Source: Corinectria fuckeliana (Eukaryota > Ascomycota > Sordariomycetes > Hypocreales > Nectriaceae). Taken from it: DNA of 64,000 nt. The stretch lies in assembly GCA_019137255.1 (NCBI GenBank), contig WPDH01000004.1, positions 248,001 to 312,000 of the forward strand. The letters run 5' to 3'. The notes below the pieces were generated by a model, which saw only the letters and a program-made list of their open reading frames with translations, did no database searches and was not told the DNA's origin. How positions within the stretch are numbered: position 1 is the first letter of the stretch; every line of letters begins with the position of its first letter. Positions 20,751 to 33,500 of the stretch are shown one piece after another. Both the position numbers and the translations under genes were made by a program.

Positions 20751-23241
20751 ATGGATGGGGATCGGCATCGTTTCGGAGATGCCGAGAGAACCCCCCCTTA
20801 CCCTCAAAAGCGACAAAAGACTTTCCACGATGGCCGAGACGACGGCGTCCAGGCATGTCAAACCGGGTTGCCCCCCTCGCATTATCAGTATCTAGACTAC
20901 ACCGTCGCCTGGATCTGCGCGCTGCACACGGAGCTGGCAGCAGCTCAAGCCATGTTGGACGAGAAACACGACGTCCTACCACCACGCATGCTCGACAGCA
21001 ACACCTACACGCTTGGACGAGTCAGAGAACATAACGTCGTCATTACATGCTTTCCAACAAACCAGTACGGGACAAACAATGCGGCGAATGTCTTGACCCA
21101 TCTGGTCCGTACCTTTCCGTCAGTCTGCGTGGGATTGATGGTGGGAATCGGAGGAAGCAAGGCCGACATACGACTTGGCGACGTCGTTGTTGGGATCAGG
21201 GTGATGCAGTCTGATCTCGGGAAGGTTATCGGAGTTGGAGAGATCCAGCGGACAGCGATCCCGAGAATTCCCCATCTATCACTCAGCACAGCCATGTCTT
21301 TCTTACGGGCGAAACACGAGCAACACGGCAGCCAAATCCTTTCTATCTTGGAGAAGCAGTTCAAAGGACATTCCGAATACGGTCGCCCGAGTTCACCGGA
21401 TTCTCTCTTCATACCCAACTTATCCTCACGAGTCAACTGCACCTGACTGTGCCGAATGCGACCAGTCGAAGCTGGTGCTTCGAAGTAGGAGGAGTACTGA
21501 TGACCCGCTGATACATTACGGCGCAGTTGCCTCTGGGAATCAGGTAATGAGGAGCGCCATCCAGCGGGACGAGATTGTGCGGCAGCTAGACGTCATCTGC
21601 TTCGAAATGGAAGCTGCTGGCCTGATGGATATTCTGCCTTGCCTGGTAAAACTGCTCCAAGGTTATGCTGATCTTCAGGCAACCTTGGAGGATGCCGACC
21701 TCGCTGGCCAGGGTGAGAACGGCTGCCCTTCTCTCGATGTTCTCCAAAGCCTATTTAGCAGTGCAGTACTTGCCCTTGGTCAACGCCCTTTCACTTGCTT
21801 CATTGATGCTCTCGACGAGTGTGACGAGCAACAGGTTATGAACATGGTCCAGTACTTCGAGGACCTTGCAGAACAAGCCACCGAGAGCGGCATTGCGATG
21901 CGAATATGTTTATCGAGTCGACATTACCCTTACATTGTCATACAACGTGGCATCCAATTCACGCTGGAAGGCCAGCCCGGCCACACCGAAGACTTGGAAA
22001 CCTACGTCGCAAGCCGCCTCCGTATCCAAGACCCTGCACTCATCGAGGAACTGCAACCTCAACTTCTTAAAAAGGCTGAGGGTGTTTTCCTGTGGGTCGT
22101 CTTGGTTGTCGAGATTCTTAACGAAGAATATAGACACGGTGGAATGGCTATCAGGAAAAAGTTCGCAGAGATGCTGCCGAGCGGATTGAACGAGCTATTC
22201 CGGGACATGCTAGGACGCAACAACGAGAACATGAAGCATCTCCTGCTTTGCATCCTCTGGATTCTCTGCGCCAAGCGTCCTTTGCGACCGGGGGAGTTCC
22301 ATCATGCTCTTTGGTCTGGCCTGTCACCGGAGGGCTTGGCCGATCCTGAGCTTCCGGAAGCTACCGCCTCGGGTGCTAACGACAACGTCGACCGATGTGT
22401 CATCAGCTATTCAAAAGGGCTGGCTGAGATTACCAAGGGCAAAGAACCTAAAGTCCAATTTATCCACGAATCCGTTCGAGATTTTCTCCTCAAGCCCGGA
22501 GGGCTTCATGCGTTATGGCCCAGTTTGGGTTTAGACTGGAAGGTCTCTAGTCATGAGAGGCTCAAGCAATGCTGCGACATGTATTTGAATCATCACATAG
22601 AGCGTTCACCTGTCGGAAACCTGCTATCAGAGGCTCAGGAAGAAGCTTTCAAGAAATACCCGTTTCTAGAATATGCAAGTCAGCATGTTCTCTATCATGC
22701 CGATCTTGCAGCAAAGGCCATTTCCCAGGATGAGTTTTTATCTCAGTTTCCCGTTCAAGAATGGATCACCATCATCAATCATTTTGAGAGGTACAAAGCA
22801 CGCCACTACACATCAGAGGCGAGTCTCCTCTACATACTCGCTGAGAAAGACTTCTCCAACCTCATCCGCACAAGGCTACGGAGTGATCCAAGAACTGAAA
22901 TTGTTGGAGAATGATATCGGTATCCACTTTTTACTGCCTTGGCTCACGGTAGCAAAGCTGCTGTTGTTGCTCTCCTGAACTCGCCCTCAACCATCTGCAA
23001 CGGGGTTGGCTTCCCAATTGGTCTGGGGTACAGGAGAGTCAGAAGAAGAACCGAAGGTCTAACGCCTCTAGCCTGGGCTGCTCAGGAAGGGCGGACAGTA
23101 ATAGTCAACCTACTTCTCCGGAACGGGGCTATAGTCGATGGGATCGATGACTTAAACCAGACAGCGCTTTCACTGGCCTCAGAACATGGTCGTGAGGCAG
23201 TAGTGAGGCTCCTTTTCGAGAGTGGAGCTATGTCGCCCTGA
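20751..23241 (+). pseudogene. PNP-NACHT-ankyrin (NLR-like) gene, internally deleted and broken
   Basis: The N-terminal PNP-fold domain (YTVAWICALHTELAAAQAML, VGLMVGIGGSKADIRLGDVVVG) runs from 20751. A one-base frameshift at about 21410-21420, in a CCC run, moves it into the next frame (HESTAPDCAECDQSKLVLR, IHYGAVASGNQVMR, VICFEMEAAGLMDILPCLV). At about 21648 the sequence jumps straight to the middle of a NACHT domain (LLQGYADLQATLE). The end of the PNP domain with its catalytic Asp loop and the NACHT P-loop (Walker A) are missing, while Walker B (FTCFIDALDECDE) is intact, followed by SSRHYPYIVIQRGIQFTLEGQ and GVFLWVVLVVEILNEEY. A TGA at 22912-22914 interrupts the frame just before ankyrin repeats (TPLAWAAQEGRTVIVNLLLRNGA). 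Intact relatives are STAND receptors of fungal non-self recognition. This copy cannot bind ATP normally or be made full length. Confidence 0.82.
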
Positions 23242-23370
23242 CGAATATAGAATTAATATAATATCCCGTTTTGTGTATACTCGATCTTTGCGTCACGAAC
23301 AATTCTGAGACATGGTTTAGGACCTGGGAGATATGAACAACAGCTGTAGAACCACATCTTCAAGGTGCGA

Positions 23371-24558
23371 CTATGCTCCTATCTCTTTCTCCATATCGTT
23401 CCATCTACCTGTGCGCATAGGGTCGAGAGCCCGCAACTTTGCTAGCCATACGTGCAAGCTACTAGCTACACTGCCATCTCGCTTTACACGCGGCCCTAGC
23501 TGCTCAACAGCTACTGTGTATTCTATGAGAGCCTCGTAAATAGACTTGATTGTAGGGTAGTCGTCCAGTAGGTCCTCGATCTCGAGAATTTCATGTTTTA
23601 GGTAGGCAACCTTCTCAGCTACGGTTAAAGCCGGTACAATGGTGTGTCGATCCTCCTCGTTGACGATTTGTGAGACTAGGAACCGGTGGTAGTACCATAG
23701 ACTCTGGTCTTCGGGACCGACATTCAAACCCTCCCGGACGAGGTTCAGCTCCTTAGTCAGAAAAGCCGCTCGCGTATTGTCGTCGGCGCCACGCTCTTTG
23801 AGAATCCTCGGGATGAGTTGGCCTCGGCTATGCCATGCGGAAAAGTTGGACAAGTTGCGTCGGATCATTCGGGTTGTATATGAAAACTCGTCTTCAGTCA
23901 TGCTTTCTCCCCGCAGCTGAGGGCTTTCAAGCCTGGCTACTACCTGCCTCCTGTAGCCCCAGGCGTGAAAGTTGCGCTGGTCCTTATCAAGCATCTTGGA
24001 CACTAGACTGAGTTCCTTCTCCCATGTGCTGCATGCGACCTGAATAGGCAATCGAAGAATGGCTTGCAACAGAATCCATTGGCGGAAGTTCCAGATCCAG
24101 TAGCATTTAGGGAATTTTGTCAAGAGCGGTATAGTGAAGGTGAGTTCAGACATTAAGATGTCATCGTCTGAGTCTTGTGTGTTGGCCTTCGACCCGTCCT
24201 GATCAACTGCTCTGGAAAGCAAGCTAGCAATCAGACAGCGGCGACGGACATTCCATATTGTGTAGTATTCCGGGTTAATACAGAGGAGATTGGTAGTGAG
24301 TTGAAACAGCGTGACGTCGAAGATGCCTGACGTTATACGAGTGCGTATCTGGTTCTCGAGTTTGCGGTATGCATCAATCTGTTTGAGGTCTTGTAGTCGC
24401 TGCTCTTCTGTGCGTGCCCGAATAGTGCGGGCTACGTTATGCTATTATTGGGAAAAGCGGACCGATTAGCAATCACAGTTGACCAGCGCGAGTTAGATTA
24501 TCAGAAAGTATGAGAGGAATAAGTGAGATAGAGGTAGGGTTGTACTAACATTCACCAT
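23371..24558 (-). CDS. BET4: Rab geranylgeranyltransferase alpha subunit (BET4-like)
   Basis: Two exons: complement(join(23371..24441,24550..24558)), 359 residues. The first exon encodes only Met-Val-Asn and is joined over a 108-nt GT-AG intron. Protein prenyltransferase alpha (PPTA) repeats are clear: NPEYYTIWNVRRRCL, FPKCYWIWNFRQWIL, RNFHAWGYRRQVV, SNFSAWHSRGQLI and QSLWYYHRFL, each with the W-x-x-R pattern. The alpha subunit pairs with BET2 to attach geranylgeranyl groups to Rab GTPases delivered by the escort protein, in the cytosol. The long linker after PEDQSLWYYHRFLVSQ fits type II alpha subunits better than the farnesyltransferase RAM2, and length is right for BET4. This is a housekeeping gene inside an otherwise accessory stretch. 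Confidence 0.88.
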
Positions 24559-26125
24559 ACTCTAGGCAGCACTTTGGGGATTACAAGATTGAGATTCTCA
24601 GGTATCTAGTAATTAGAGGGATAAATTACGGCCCTGGTGATCATCAGGCGGTCACAACTGGCAGAATTAATACTGTACCCACTTCTCATGCTTGGCTGAT
24701 AATGAATAGGCTTACTAATTATGATGGTATCACGGAAGTATCAAGCACGATGATATCTGGACGGTAAACCTATCGAGTTTCAAGATATCAAGCTGCGAAT
24801 AGACTAAGTCTTGCATCTGCACGCATCCAAGTACTTCCGAGCTTATAGAATACTTGACCTAGCACCCTGACACGGACACGGACGACTTCACTTCTATAGC
24901 TGGTGGCCGAGGATGAGAGGAACGTGGTACTCCTAGATGCCACCGAGCACGACTTTAAGTTGCTGCGGTGGATTCAGGGCAGCACCGAGCTCCGGCAGGC
25001 GATTCTGCGGCATGGAGATGGTGGTGGCGAGAGCCTCTGTCCAAAGGTGATAGAGATATTGGAGGCCCTTTCCCAGGACTTCCTGGGGTTGCTTAGCGTG
25101 ATAGATAGTCGTTGTCATCATCACGGAGAAGTTTGCGCCGGAGCAGCGAATCAACTTCGCGCTCGATGATATAACAGGGGGACGAGACTAAGGACGGCAT
25201 CAATCTCGTACAATTCGGCGGTGGCGAGAGCACTCAGTGGACCACAGCCCAGCAATAAAAGATATGCTTTTTGCGGCAATTAAGATGGATTGGAAAGAAG
25301 CAACTTGAACTCTTCTGCTGGAATTGGCTGATAGGGATCTAAATGAGCTTGATCCAGCTCATCAATAAAGAAGAGGTTATCTAAACAGATAAGAAAGGCA
25401 GGCAAAACAAGCATCAAATTTTTAAAAGGTAAAAAGGCATACCGTCCAACTTTAGAGAGCGGCAATCGTGCCCCTTAATAGGTGCTCAACTTGGGCAGCT
25501 GCAGCCTACCAATTAAAACACCAAAGGGGCCGATCTGCCCCATCACAACACGTAGCTTTGATGGAGCAGAATCCTAGTGGTAAGCGTACATCGCAGGTAC
25601 TACGCCTCCGAGGGCTGGTGAAATATACTCTATTTTAACTAGTACGTATCGTAAGAGAAACATTCATGCATGGCCCCCACCGCTACACAGTTGTGGGCAC
25701 TTGTTGGTTAGACGAGAGCGCTCGGGCGGTTTCGGAAGCGAGACGGCTCCCGTCTGTCCCGGAAGAGGGCTTCATCAACAAAACAAGCCCGTGAGGCCGC
25801 ATGTGGTACCAGGAGTCCACCAAATAGATGAACAGTAGTCGTATGATTCGGCACGAAACGGGACAAGGGCACTCTCCATAAGAGAGTAGCTGATGATGGC
25901 CGACTTCGCTCAAGAGCCCGGCTAGGCTGGGCGGAACGGCAGGGAAGTGGAGTCGGTCATCCTTATCAGAACAGCCTAGAAGCTGGAGCTAGACAGGCAG
26001 TTGCGCCCGGAAGAAGAGGCGATGCGTAAATGGCTCGATGCCGTTCCGGCAAGTCATCGAGAGGGCGAGGAGGAAGCCCTATACCCCATCCTTCCTGCGG
26101 GGACGAGTTGTGGAGAACTTTCGAT
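24559..26125. other. Gene-poor stretch left of the retrotransposon block
   Basis: 1.57 kb with several frames of 60-90 codons on both strands (e.g. 24903-25169 plus; 25280-25465 minus, containing LDNLFFIDELDQAHLDPYQPIP). None has a domain or splice logic I recognise, and none is convincingly coding. I see no RNA gene. The segment ends at the target duplication ACTAC. Confidence 0.4.
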
Positions 26126-26130
26126 ACTAC

Positions 26131-26293
26131 TGTTGGTGGTAGGACCACTAGTCAGGCCCGCTATCGGGCACCGTCCACATTTCTGCCTTAGATGCTAGGC
26201 ATCTAGCGACAACAGTGATCCCCTTAGGGACTTACTGTTCCGCCCTTTTTCCTAGCTTAGTATAGTTATATAATACACATAGTCATATTAATA
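26131..26293 (+). repeat. Left LTR of the copia-type element
   Basis: 163 bp, equal in length to the right LTR, beginning exactly after ACTAC. Compared with the right copy it has T for C or A for G at ten sites, most of them in its 3' half, so mutation grows stronger towards the element interior. Confidence 0.88.
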
Positions 26294-27181
26294 GTTATAA
26301 GCCTAGTAGTAACTTTTTAAGTGAATTCTAGCCTTTAGTATTAATCTAGTATTATCTTTAACATTAGGAAAAGACTTATAAGTAACTAATTCCTCTCCTA
26401 GCTGAGTAATTGCCTGCTAAGGCCTATAAATTCTAATTTAAGTGATTTATATAATCTAAAGTAATTTACCTACTAAGTACTTAACGTACTTTTAGCTACT
26501 AATATAATAGATATAAACAGTATAAAAGCATCTTTAGACTTTTATCTTAAGCTAAAAAAGGCTAAGAACTAGACCTTATAGCTAGAGTGTATTTACACTT
26601 TAGCTATAATATATAAAATCTAGAAATATATTAGCTTAGAGACTATATTAGGTATTAATAATCTAGTATTAGATCTTATGCTAGTTATTAATAAGAGAGA
26701 CTTCTTCTTAAAGCTTAAAAGACTAGATTTTTTAGGTATTAGTAATAGTAAGAAAAAGGCTCTTACTATACAGATCTATTAGCTTAACCTTAAAGATTAG
26801 TAGTAAAACTATAATATTAAGTAAGCTAATAATAACAGGCTATTTATACTATAGTAGGTAAGATAAGATAAGAGCTTATAAGATAAGGCTCTTAAAAAAA
26901 AGAAGCTAGATAAGCTTAAGATATCTATCTTAAAAACCCTCTTAGGCAGTTATACTACACATATTAGGAAAATATAAGATCTTAAGGAGATTATTAGCCG
27001 CCTTAAGCTTTTTATTAATCCTAAAGATAAGAATAATATCTATAAAGTTAAGATAAAGTTTTAGGCCTTAGTAACTAAGAAAGAGTTAAGAGATTAGAAA
27101 GCCTAAGCTAACTAGTTTAAGAAGGCTTAAGAGAATTATATTATATATAAGATAATTACTATTAATAAGAAGAGGGCTAGA

Positions 27182-27580
27182 TATGACAGCTGGGTCTATC
27201 CTAAGGGTATAAGGTAGGTCTAGAATGTGAGAGTGTTTAAACAAGTGGTTTAGGATGTTATAGTAAGTAATATAGGTTATAGTCTAGTAATAGTAAAATA
27301 GTAGATTTAATATAACTAAGTGTGTTAATAACTAAGAAGCTTAAGACTCTTATCTAAGAGACTTAAGGTCCTATCTATATATATCTAGTCTGTGAGTTAA
27401 TTAGAGGTGTAGTTATTATAATCACTAGTGATCTATCCTAGATTACTAGTAATTAGTTTAGGATTACTAATAATTAGGCTAAGTAGAGCCCTAATTATGC
27501 TAATATAAGGTAGTATAAAAGAGTAGGTATATTATAGTTCTGCTAGTTATAACTGCCTAGTCTTAACCTAGGCTGTAATA
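27182..27580 (-). repeat. Gypsy LTR, left copy
   Basis: 399 bp, aligning over its full length without gaps to the copy at 35226..35624. Differences that I checked are transitions. Confidence 0.85.
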
Positions 27581-30500
27581 TAATATCTCTCTCTCTATTA
27601 GTCTTATCCTTAAGGCTGTATAAGTAGACCTTCTTATCTACTTTAAGGTTAGTTTGTAAAATCCTTTTTTCTCCTTTTTTAATACTTTCTGGTTATAATA
27701 CTAATAAGATATCTAGTTATATAACTAAAACTAAAAAGCTTACTACTAAATATATTTCCTAAAACTGTTATTTCTTATAAATACTTATAGAGTTAATTAG
27801 TACTTTAGCTATACTGTGTTCTTTTTGTGAGAAATAAGAGCTTTAGTGTAAGATTTCTCTCTAATCTTTAGCTTATTACTAGTCTTACATAAGAGCTAGT
27901 GAGTTTTATAATAGGTATAGCTTATCTGTGGCTGCTAGTAAGTATTTTTCTTAAATAATATAATTAGTGTTTCTTAGCTAATATTTCTTATTAGCCTAAA
28001 GGATTACTACTAAGAAGGAGTGTTTAGAGTGTAAAGAAAAAGAAGCTAAGAAGAAGTTATTATAGCTTTAGGAGAAGATAAATACTGTTTATTTAGAGAT
28101 AAATATATAATTTACGCGTATTATATAATTATATTATTAGAAATATTAGGTGATTATAAAGGGTCTAAATATAATTTGTTAGAGCCTTAAGTTTATAAAT
28201 ACTTTAGAAAAAGCAGAATAAGATAAGGCTATTATAAAGGAATTATCTTATATTAATAGGTCCTTTTAGGATTACTCTATAGAGATAGTAAATACTAGTT
28301 AGGATTCTTTAGGTTTAAGCGCTTATCTTTTACTTAATTTTAGTGTTTCTAGTGAAAGTTCTTTAAGAGGTGTTAAGTATAAGTAATATTTTTAGCTAGT
28401 TCCTATTAATTATCACTCTTAGAATAGTCTTTCTATTTAATAAGATACTTAGTTTACTTGTTTCTTATTCTTATATTAAGAATAGCTTCTATTATATACT
28501 CTTTTAGTTTTTTAACTTTAGTTTTATATTTATTACTAAGCTTAGTATAAATTATATCTTTTATAGTCTTAAGAAGTAAGATATAAAAAACCAGATAAAG
28601 TCTAACTTTTAGTAGTAAGTCTAACTAGTAGTTATTTTCTAAGATTTTTTTAATAATTTTATAAGGTCTAATAAATTTATAGTCTAGTTTTTTATTTTAT
28701 TATTTTGTTTTAATATTTTTTATTATAAGGTAGACTATATCTCTCTCCTAGAAGGATAGTCTTTTTAACCTTTTTAGGTTATAGTATTTTTTTATCTAGT
28801 TTCTAATAAATTTAAGTTTAGTTTTTAGTTTTTTATATAGATTTTTTAATTTTTCTAATATAAGTATAGTTTTAAAAATAATTAATCTATCTTAGCTTAT
28901 TCTATAAGTATTAAGAGTAAACCTAAAATTAGTATATACTAGTATAGTTTTTATACTTTTATAAACAGAAGTGTTATAGCTTAGCTATATAGTTAGAAGC
29001 TTTTTAACCTAGTTATCTTATTTATAGTTAATATAGTATTAAAAGTACTATTTTAGTATTTAGTTTATTTATTCTATCTATCTATTAACTTATACTTAGA
29101 ATACTATAATAAGTTAGTAATTTAATTCTAAGTAGTCTATAAGTAATTACTAAAACTTTAAAGTAAATAAAGTTTCTCTATTAGAGAGAATCTCTATAAG
29201 AAGTCTATAAATATAAATAATATTTCATAAAAAGATATAAGTAAACTATTTTATATTTATCACTTCTTAATAAGATATAAAATAGGAAAATTTTATAAGT
29301 CTATTTATAATAATAAAAATACTATTATAAAAGGTTCCTATTATAAGATCTTCTAATAAGAGTAGTTTTATAATAAAATCTATTATAACTAAGTCTTAAG
29401 ATCACTTAGTAACTAGTAATAGCTATAGTTCTTTATATAGTTTATAGTATTAAGTCTTAGTTTTTATATAAAGGTTATATTAAGTTATAATATTTTTAAT
29501 AATCTGCTTTATTCTAGGAAATTAGTATATTATTCTAACTTTATTAAGGGTTTTATTAACTTCTTAATATCTATATAATAGGTATTTATATATTTCCTAT
29601 ATAAGCTAGTATTATAGTTCTCTAGGAACTTACTACTTAACTATATATTTATCTTTAGGTAGTATATTATTATACTCTTAGATTTACTTAAATAGTAGGT
29701 TTTCTTATTTTACTATATATATTATAGCTAGTATTCTTATAATATAAAGTTAGTTCTTAAGATACTTAGAGTATTTAGCTATTAAGTTCTATATAGTATT
29801 ATATATATTTTCTATAGTATAAAGTACTTTTATCTAAATTATAATATAATAAATATTTCTATTATATACTTAATTATAATAATATTATATAAGGTAATCT
29901 TTTATATTTTTTAGAATAATAATTTTACTATTTTTATCTATTCTAATAGGTCTTATTTTTAGAGAGTTACTAGTAACTTAGTTAAATTAATAGTTCTTTA
30001 GTTATCTTTAAGAGCTTTAAGTGTCCTTTAGGTAAGATCTAACCTTATCTAAGTTTATCTTTCTTAGAGTAGTTATTATATTTAGCAAGTATAATATATA
30101 TATTATTATCTAAGTTATCTCTTTTATAGTATTTTTTAAAGGTAAAGATAAGTTTTCTTTTATTATTATTATATTTATCTTCTTATTTATAAAAAGTGTT
30201 TATAATAAACTTAGTCTTAAAATTATTAAGTTTAATCTTTTCACCTAAAAGGTATTAGATATATCTATTACTTAAGGATTATATTTTTTTATCTATAAGA
30301 ATATAATATTATCTAAGTAGTATAATATACTCTAGTCTTAGTAATAACTTCTAGTTAGTTATAATATACTTCTATTTAAGATATCCTTTAGGTATAAAGT
30401 ATAAAAGTTATTTACTAGTTTCTTACTTTTTATTATTAAAGTTAGCTTATTAACTTATAGTATTAGCTTATTTATTTTTAGATCTACTTTTATAAATAAT

Positions 30501-33500
30501 TATATAGTTAAATTCTAAAAGGTATTTAGCATAATATAGTTACTATCTTATAAGTTATTAGGTAATTATAAAATAAGTGATATTCTTATAGTCTATATAG
30601 ATCTTAACTTAGTGTTTACTTCTTAAGAGGTAGTATTAGAATTCTTTAAATATATTAATAATTATAAGAAATTTTTTATTATAAATAAGGTAATTAAGTT
30701 TAGTACTATATATTTTATAAGAGAAGAAAGTAATAAGATATAATATTCTATTATTATCTTATTATCTAATTTATACTTCTTATATAAAGTCTAATAAATC
30801 TGTTTTTAGTTTAATTTCTTATTTTAGGTTAAATATAATAAGAATAAGTTTACTTAGAATTAATTATTTAATATTATTAAATACTTTTTATATAGTAGTA
30901 TCTTATCTAAATACTTCTTTTTTTCTAGTAAGACAGGTAAGTAGTATAATATAACTACTAAAGTTTTTAATAAATCTCTTATAATAGTTAGTAAAACCTA
31001 GAAAAGATTATACTTTCTTAAGGTTTTTTAGTTTTTTCTATTTGCTTATTATAGTGATTTTCTTTAGATCTATCTTAATTTTATTATAAGAGATTATATA
31101 TCTAAGAAATTCTACTTAGTTAATATAAAAATAGCTCTTTTCTAGTTTAACTAAAAGATTAGTATCTTATAGTACTTATAGTACCTTATAAATATATTTT
31201 ATGTATTCTTCTTCACTTTTAGAGAAGATTAGAATATTATCTAGATAGTATATAATAAAAATATTAAGATACTCTTATAGTATATTATTAATTATATATT
31301 AAAATATTACTAGTATGTTTATAAGTCTAAAAGGTATAATAAGATACTTATAAAGTCTGAATTTTATTCTAAAAGTAGTCTTCTATTTATATCTTTTCTT
31401 AATACAAATAAGATTATATACTCTCTTAAGATCTAATATTATAAACACTTTTATCTTATAAAGTTAGTTCTTAAGCTTTATAATAAGAGGTAATAAGGTT
31501 TAATCTTTAAGTGTAATATTATTTAATTATCTATAGTTTATAATAAGTTAGAGTTTTCTATTCTTTTTAAGAATAAATATTACTAGATAGCCTACTAATA
31601 ACTTAGAGATCCTAATATATTCTTTATATAGTATATCTTTAATATATTTCTTAAGTGTTTATAGCTATATTTTATTAAGATTAAAAATCTTATAAAATAT
31701 AAGTAATATTCTATCTTTTAGGATAATTTTATAGTCTTATTAACTAAATTCTAGTAGTCTAGTCTTAAGTTCTTTTATAAATAGTTTTTTATAGATATAA
31801 TATTTTACTAGTATATTCTTAAGTTTTTTATCTTCTAGTAGTTTATTATTTTGCTTAAGATTACTATTTATCTATATAAACTATTTTTTTAGAGCTCTAA
31901 TAGTTCTTTAAAGTATTTATTTCTTCTCTTTTTGTTATTTATATTATATTCCCTTTAGAAGTGCTAAGATTTCTATTATATTCTTATATAAATTCTTACT
32001 CTCTATCTTATTAGGAGTTAAGATTAGAGATCTCTTTTCTTCTAAGTTGTTTTTATTATTACTAAAGAGTATATTATTAAAATTAGCTTATACCTAGCTA
32101 GTTCTCTAGTTAATATTAGGGTTATATTTTCTTAGCTATAAATACCTAAGAATAATATTATAATATATTATAAGTATAATATTAAAAGTAATATCTTAGT
32201 TTTATCTATTAATAAGAACTTTTAGGTAATTAATTTGTTAAGTTATCTACTTATTATTATATAAAAATATATTACCTTTAAGGTTATATACTATATATAA
32301 GTTGTTTTTATTTCTTTATAGTAGCTTTAGCTTATTAACTACACTAAGGTTAATATATAATACTTTAGCTTTACTATCTACTAATATAGTAAGCTATATA
32401 TCTCTAACTTATACTTATAGCTTAAGTATCTTTTATTTTATTACTAATTTTATTATATATAGAGCTTTTATTAGAGGTGATTTACTCTTCTTTTTCTTAC
32501 TTACTTATTACTCTTCTACAGGTAGTATTAGTTGTTTTTTACATATTATTAGACTTTTATATACTATTCTTAGTTTTTATTACTTCCTCTAGTTTATATA
32601 AGAAAATAGAATCCTTCTTAATACATCTTATATATCTTATTATAGATTTTTTATACTTTAGCTATATATTCTTTATAGTTCTTATTTTTATAGTTTATTA
32701 TATAGTTAGCTAAGCAGGTTATTATATTATGCTATTTCTAAATCTTAGTATATATATATATCTTATATTTTATATAAGAGTAGTCTCTTAGGTCTGCTAG
32801 TCTTTTAAGGTATTTTTCTATAAAGTAATTATCTTTCTCCTCTAAGATTATAATTTTATTAGTTAAGATTAAATATATTATTTAGTAGTCTAAGGTTTCT
32901 TATGTAAAATAAGAGTTATCTATTAGATACTCTTAAACCTTTATAAGATAATAGTTATTAGTTATTTTATCTCTTATATAGTTTTTATATAAGTAGAAAA
33001 AGTATAATATCTAAGAGATCTATTAATATTTCTTATATAATAGGTATAGTTATTAATTATTACTAATTTCTATTTTTAGTTAGTTAAGGTTATACTATAT
33101 AAGGTAGTATAATAGAGCTTAGATATAAATAGTATTACTTTTATAAATATTTATAGTCTTATAGATAAGCTATTAGTATTTATCTTTTATAGTTTTCTAG
33201 CATTTAGTACCTATCTTACTATAGGTGTTTATTATCCACTAGGGTTATTAGCTATTTAGATTAATATAAGCTAAGTTATTTTCCTCCTCTAAACTAGTAT
33301 TATCTATAAAATTAGTCTTAATACTACTAGGGTAGTTATTTATAAGTATATAAATATTATTATTTATAATAAGAAAGCTAAGCTGCTTAGCTTATCTAGC
33401 TTTATATCTTACTTTTATGCTAAGAATACCTTTCTGTTATATATAATACTATTAGCAGATTTGTTTATTTTTTATCTACTACTATAATAGTATAACACTA

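Noticed and set aside
32302..32713. Hydrophobic open frames in the AT-rich block
   Set aside because: AT-rich codons give Ile/Leu/Phe/Tyr runs by composition; they lie inside the degraded gypsy element.
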